64,000 bases of DNA from Takakia lepidozioides (taxonomy: Eukaryota > Streptophyta > Takakiopsida > Takakiales > Takakiaceae): NCBI GenBank assembly GCA_030704615.1, contig CM060733.1, positions 50,282,001 to 50,346,000 of the forward strand. Direction: 5' to 3'. Position 1 is the first letter of the stretch; every line of letters begins with the position of its first letter. The translations under genes were made by a program, and so were the position numbers. Below are positions 61,195 through 64,000 of this stretch, in pieces. The notes beneath the pieces are model-generated. The model saw only the letters and a list, made by a program, of their open reading frames with translations. It had not been told where the DNA came from and did not search any database.

Positions 61195-64000
61195 ATGACC
61201 AGTCCAACCAGCATAGATGCGCCTTATCATGGTAGGAATAGTGAGGATGTAAATGACTGGCTGGAGAGAATTCAGATGGAGGCAGATGTCAGGGATTTGA
61301 ATGAGGACAAGACTTTCAAGGTAGCAAGGCTCAACCTGAGAGCCAAGGCTGATGAATGGTACCGTAAACAAAACCCTAGACCAAACAACTGGGTGGACTT
61401 CAGGGCAGCAATTTCAGCCAAGTTTGGTATCGTTGACTTGGCAGAAATTAGGCTAAGAATGGATACCATTAAACAGGAGAGTAGACAAAGGGTTCAAACA
61501 TACTTCGATAGGTTGAACCGGTTATTTATAAGAAGTGGGGCGTCTGATTTGGAACAGAGACGTAGATTTGCAGCAGGTTTGAGACCAGAAATAGCAAGAG
61601 TAATGCTGGGCAGGCGCTTCCTTGATGTAGAGGAAGCACTTGACACAGCCATTGAGATTGAAAGGGGCCTGGGAAAGTTAGGGGAAATACCTCTAGAACC
61701 ATTGGAAGGAGATGATACAGATGAGTCAGTTGTGTTTGTCAACCCTGTGGACAGAAGACTTGATCAGCTGAACACTACCCTACAGAAGTACTTTGATAGG
61801 GGACCAGTCATAGGAGAAAGCTCGGGATCTAGAACACCACCTCGTGTTCGCCTTTGTAATGTTTGTCACAAAGAAGGTCACATAGCTGCATATTGTCCTG
61901 AAGGAAGAACCCCAGCTAAGTGTGACAAATGTCACCGGTTCGGGCATTCCACGGAAATGTGTGGTGTGAGATGCAACTTTTGCAAGCTACTCGGGCATAC
62001 GGAGAGTGAGTGCAGTAGAAAACTCGACCAAACTATGATGGGAACTCCGGGAACTAACTTTGTAGACGTGTTCTATGATGATGAGGATGATGTACTCGCA
62101 GAGATGACAGATCTGATGTCACGAAATAGTATCAATGAAGTCAGACTTCCAAGGACACGCATACCTGTCCAGAGTCCGATTGTTGAACCTACAGGGTCAC
62201 CAGAAAGGAATAGTGAGAGCAGTGAACAGCCAAGCAAGACCAAGAGTGAAATCTACCCAAAGAACAATTTCAAGAATGCTATAGAAGGAGGTACGAAATC
62301 CAGAATCTTGAACCACTTCTACAAAGGGAGAATATCGTTGTCGCCCATGGACCTGATCATGACTGTGCCCGGAGAGCTAGACAAATTGAAAGGGCTGGTC
62401 AAAGTGGTGGAAAGAGCAATGGTACAACAAAGGGAGACAACTCACAGTGTAGAAGTTGTGAAGGATGTACCAAGGCCTTTGTACTCAGCACACGCTGAGC
62501 CCACGATCTCGTATGCTTATACTGGTAAGGTTAAAGCGCTTCATGTAATGATTACAATGGGAGATTACCAAGTATTAGGCCAGATTGACACTGGTGCCAT
62601 GCTTTCTGTAATATCAGCTAGTACAGTCAGGGATCTGGGTTTGATGGGATCTGTCATTACTAGTAAGGATGTGAATTACAGAGTAGCCTCAGGTGCTCTT
62701 GAGACTGCAATGGGCAGACTTGAGGACATCAAGGTCAAAGTAGGAGAACTAACCAATCGTTTGTCCTTTATGGTGGTGAACACGGATACATATCACATGC
62801 TGCTAGGATTGGACTTTCTCAAAAAGTTTGGCGCTGTAGTGGACACCGAAGCTGAAACAATTCGCGTACGCTATGGGCCAGGAAAGGATTTTGCTCACTT
62901 CCCTTTGCACACCATCAATTATAATGAGCCTGCAGTTACCAAAACAGCCTACCATAGAGGGGTCGAGAGTAGAATGAGATATGCAAGCAGTACGTCAGCA
63001 GGTAATGTCCTAACCCTGACGTCAGATGAACAGTACCTAGGCTTGTGGGAGAAGAAAAGAAAACCAGAGGAAGAATATGAGGACACGGAGGAAGCATCCT
63101 CAGGTTCTGACACCTCTAAATCTGATAAAGATGAGGAGATGGGAGGCTCTGAGGAGAGTAAGGAGGTAGAAACAGCACTGAGGGATGTTGAGGAAATAAT
63201 AGACGATGTCAACCTAGGGGAGGACTTGTTCGAGGACCAAGGGATGTCTGAACTCCTTCAGGAAGAGACCCATAAGAGCATGGCTGCTGCCATAATACAG
63301 GAAGCTTATCAGAAAGCTTGGAATGGTGAACTAGGGAACAACAACCTAGAAATAGAGGATGACTTCCATGATTGGAATCAGGTTGTCACACAAGAGGAAC
63401 GACAGAGAATGGCTAACTCTGTAAGCCAGGTGGAGGGAAAGAATTGGGAACCCAGTCAAGAGGAAGAAATGGAGAGTCGTTGGAGAAGTCTGAAATCCAG
63501 ACTGCACATCAACCCAGAACTGGCCCCAGAACATAGGATAGAGCTTGAGCAAGAGCTGAAAGCAAACCAGGAATGCTTTGCTCTTAGCAAGGCTGACTTG
63601 GGATACTGCAGTGAGGTAGAACACACAATTGACACACAAGGTTTTCCCCCTTGCAGAAGTCGTCCCAGCCGCCTATCAGAATGGGAGGAAGACGAGGTCC
63701 AAGGACAAATTGAGACTTTGATCTCACAAGGCAAGATGAGAGAGAGTAGTTCAGAATGGTCGTGTCCAGTTACCCTTCCACCAAAAAAGGATGGATCCAA
63801 GCGGTTTTGTGGTGATTTTAGGCCAGTAAACCGTTTGACCAGAAGGGACTCTTACCCTATGCCATTAATTCAGGATGTTTTAAACCAGTTGGGGAAAGCC
63901 AAGTGGTTTTCTGCGCTGGATTTACAATCTGGTTTTTGGCAGATCAAAATGGACGACCGAGACATAGGCAAAACAGCGGTGATCACAAAGAAGGGATTGT
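61195..64000 (+). CDS. Intact Gag-Pol polyprotein, element 3 (C-terminus outside window)
   Basis: Uninterrupted frame of 935 codons reaching the window end. Gag: RNSEDVNDWLERIQME and LRAKADEWYRKQ-PRPNNWVDFRAA (Retrotrans_gag). Three intact CCHC knuckles at residues 221-234 (CNVCHKEGHIAAYC), 243-256 (CDKCHRFGHSTEMC) and 260-273 (CNFCKLLGHTESEC). Protease active site QIDTGAM with Asp465, then MLLGLDFLKKFG. An acidic linker follows (about 620-690). RT starts near residue 835 with SSEWSCPVTLPPKKDG, FCGDFRPVN and WFSALDLQSGFWQI; the YxDD box lies beyond the edge. Gag and Pol are fused without a frameshift. Confidence 0.92.
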   Translation, partial: MTSPTSIDAPYHGRNSEDVNDWLERIQMEADVRDLNEDKTFKVARLNLRAKADEWYRKQNPRPNNWVDFRAAISAKFGIVDLAEIRLRMDTIKQESRQRVQTYFDRLNRLFIRSGASDLEQRRRFAAGLRPEIARVMLGRRFLDVEEALDTAIEIERGLGKLGEIPLEPLEGDDTDESVVFVNPVDRRLDQLNTTLQKYFDRGPVIGESSGSRTPPRVRLCNVCHKEGHIAAYCPEGRTPAKCDKCHRFGHSTEMCGVRCNFCKLLGHTESECSRKLDQTMMGTPGTNFVDVFYDDEDDVLAEMTDLMSRNSINEVRLPRTRIPVQSPIVEPTGSPERNSESSEQPSKTKSEIYPKNNFKNAIEGGTKSRILNHFYKGRISLSPMDLIMTVPGELDKLKGLVKVVERAMVQQRETTHSVEVVKDVPRPLYSAHAEPTISYAYTGKVKALHVMITMGDYQVLGQIDTGAMLSVISASTVRDLGLMGSVITSKDVNYRVASGALETAMGRLEDIKVKVGELTNRLSFMVVNTDTYHMLLGLDFLKKFGAVVDTEAETIRVRYGPGKDFAHFPLHTINYNEPAVTKTAYHRGVESRMRYASSTSAGNVLTLTSDEQYLGLWEKKRKPEEEYEDTEEASSGSDTSKSDKDEEMGGSEESKEVETALRDVEEIIDDVNLGEDLFEDQGMSELLQEETHKSMAAAIIQEAYQKAWNGELGNNNLEIEDDFHDWNQVVTQEERQRMANSVSQVEGKNWEPSQEEEMESRWRSLKSRLHINPELAPEHRIELEQELKANQECFALSKADLGYCSEVEHTIDTQGFPPCRSRPSRLSEWEEDEVQGQIETLISQGKMRESSSEWSCPVTLPPKKDGSKRFCGDFRPVNRLTRRDSYPMPLIQDVLNQLGKAKWFSALDLQSGFWQIKMDDRDIGKTAVITKKGL

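Larger units (their letters stand above)
60739..64000 (+). mobile_element. Ty3/gypsy element 3, internal part, continues beyond window
   Basis: PBS, a small ORF, then a gag-pol frame open to the window edge. No lesion is visible, in contrast to elements 1 and 2. Confidence 0.9.

Overview
The window looks like nuclear DNA of a charophyte (streptophyte) alga, with Chara-like or Klebsormidium-like the best guess. Three things point that way: plant-type LRR receptor exons with 24-residue repeats and short GT-AG introns, plant PLS-type PPR repeats, and a Ty3/gypsy retrotransposon carrying a cytosine-5 DNA methyltransferase, which is published for charophytes and dinoflagellates (de Mendoza et al. 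2018). The species is inferred, not shown. Most of the 64 kb is transposable elements and decayed genes. PARAGRAPH 2, layout: 0.25-3.3 kb holds the ectodomain of an LRR receptor gene (minus), built from phase-1 exons that are multiples of 72 nt. 3.5-6.7 kb is noncoding, with a TIR element, hairpins and a triple 90-bp repeat. 6.75-10.35 kb is a hAT transposase pseudogene (minus), split by an 842-bp non-autonomous hAT element with an 8-bp target duplication. 11.3-19.4 kb holds decayed minus-strand multi-exon genes: a protein with two FCP1/NIF-like domains, and one with ParB-like and DNA-methylase-like segments. 19.85-20.58 kb is a solo LTR. 21-25.3 kb holds a gag-like ORF, an unrecognised ORF and transposase-like fragments. 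From 12.5 to 25.4 kb a 24-bp palindrome recurs ten times, in several cases just upstream of inferred 3' splice sites. PARAGRAPH 3: 27-34.9 kb is a decayed Ty3/gypsy element with gag, zinc knuckles, protease, cytosine-5 DNA methyltransferase, reverse transcriptase, RNase H, integrase and a terminal PHD finger. It combines a DNA-methylation writer with a probable chromatin reader. 35-39.8 kb is mostly noncoding, with a CACTA-like terminus, PPR remnants and tRNA-like repeats. 39,829-52,981 is a complete 13.15-kb Ty3/gypsy element with both LTRs, a 5-bp target duplication (ATAGA), gag-pol, and about 4 kb of extra coiled-coil ORF after pol. PARAGRAPH 4: 53.4-55.3 kb is a PPR pseudogene (minus). 55.8-57.5 kb holds two intact, divergently transcribed paralogues of an unrecognised family. 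57.7-58.4 kb is a dense cluster of a second palindrome. 58.4-60.7 kb probably includes the 5' LTR of a third Ty3/gypsy element. Its PBS matches the common initiator-tRNA-Met type, and its gag-pol frame is open from 61,195 to the window edge, so this is the best candidate for a recently active element.
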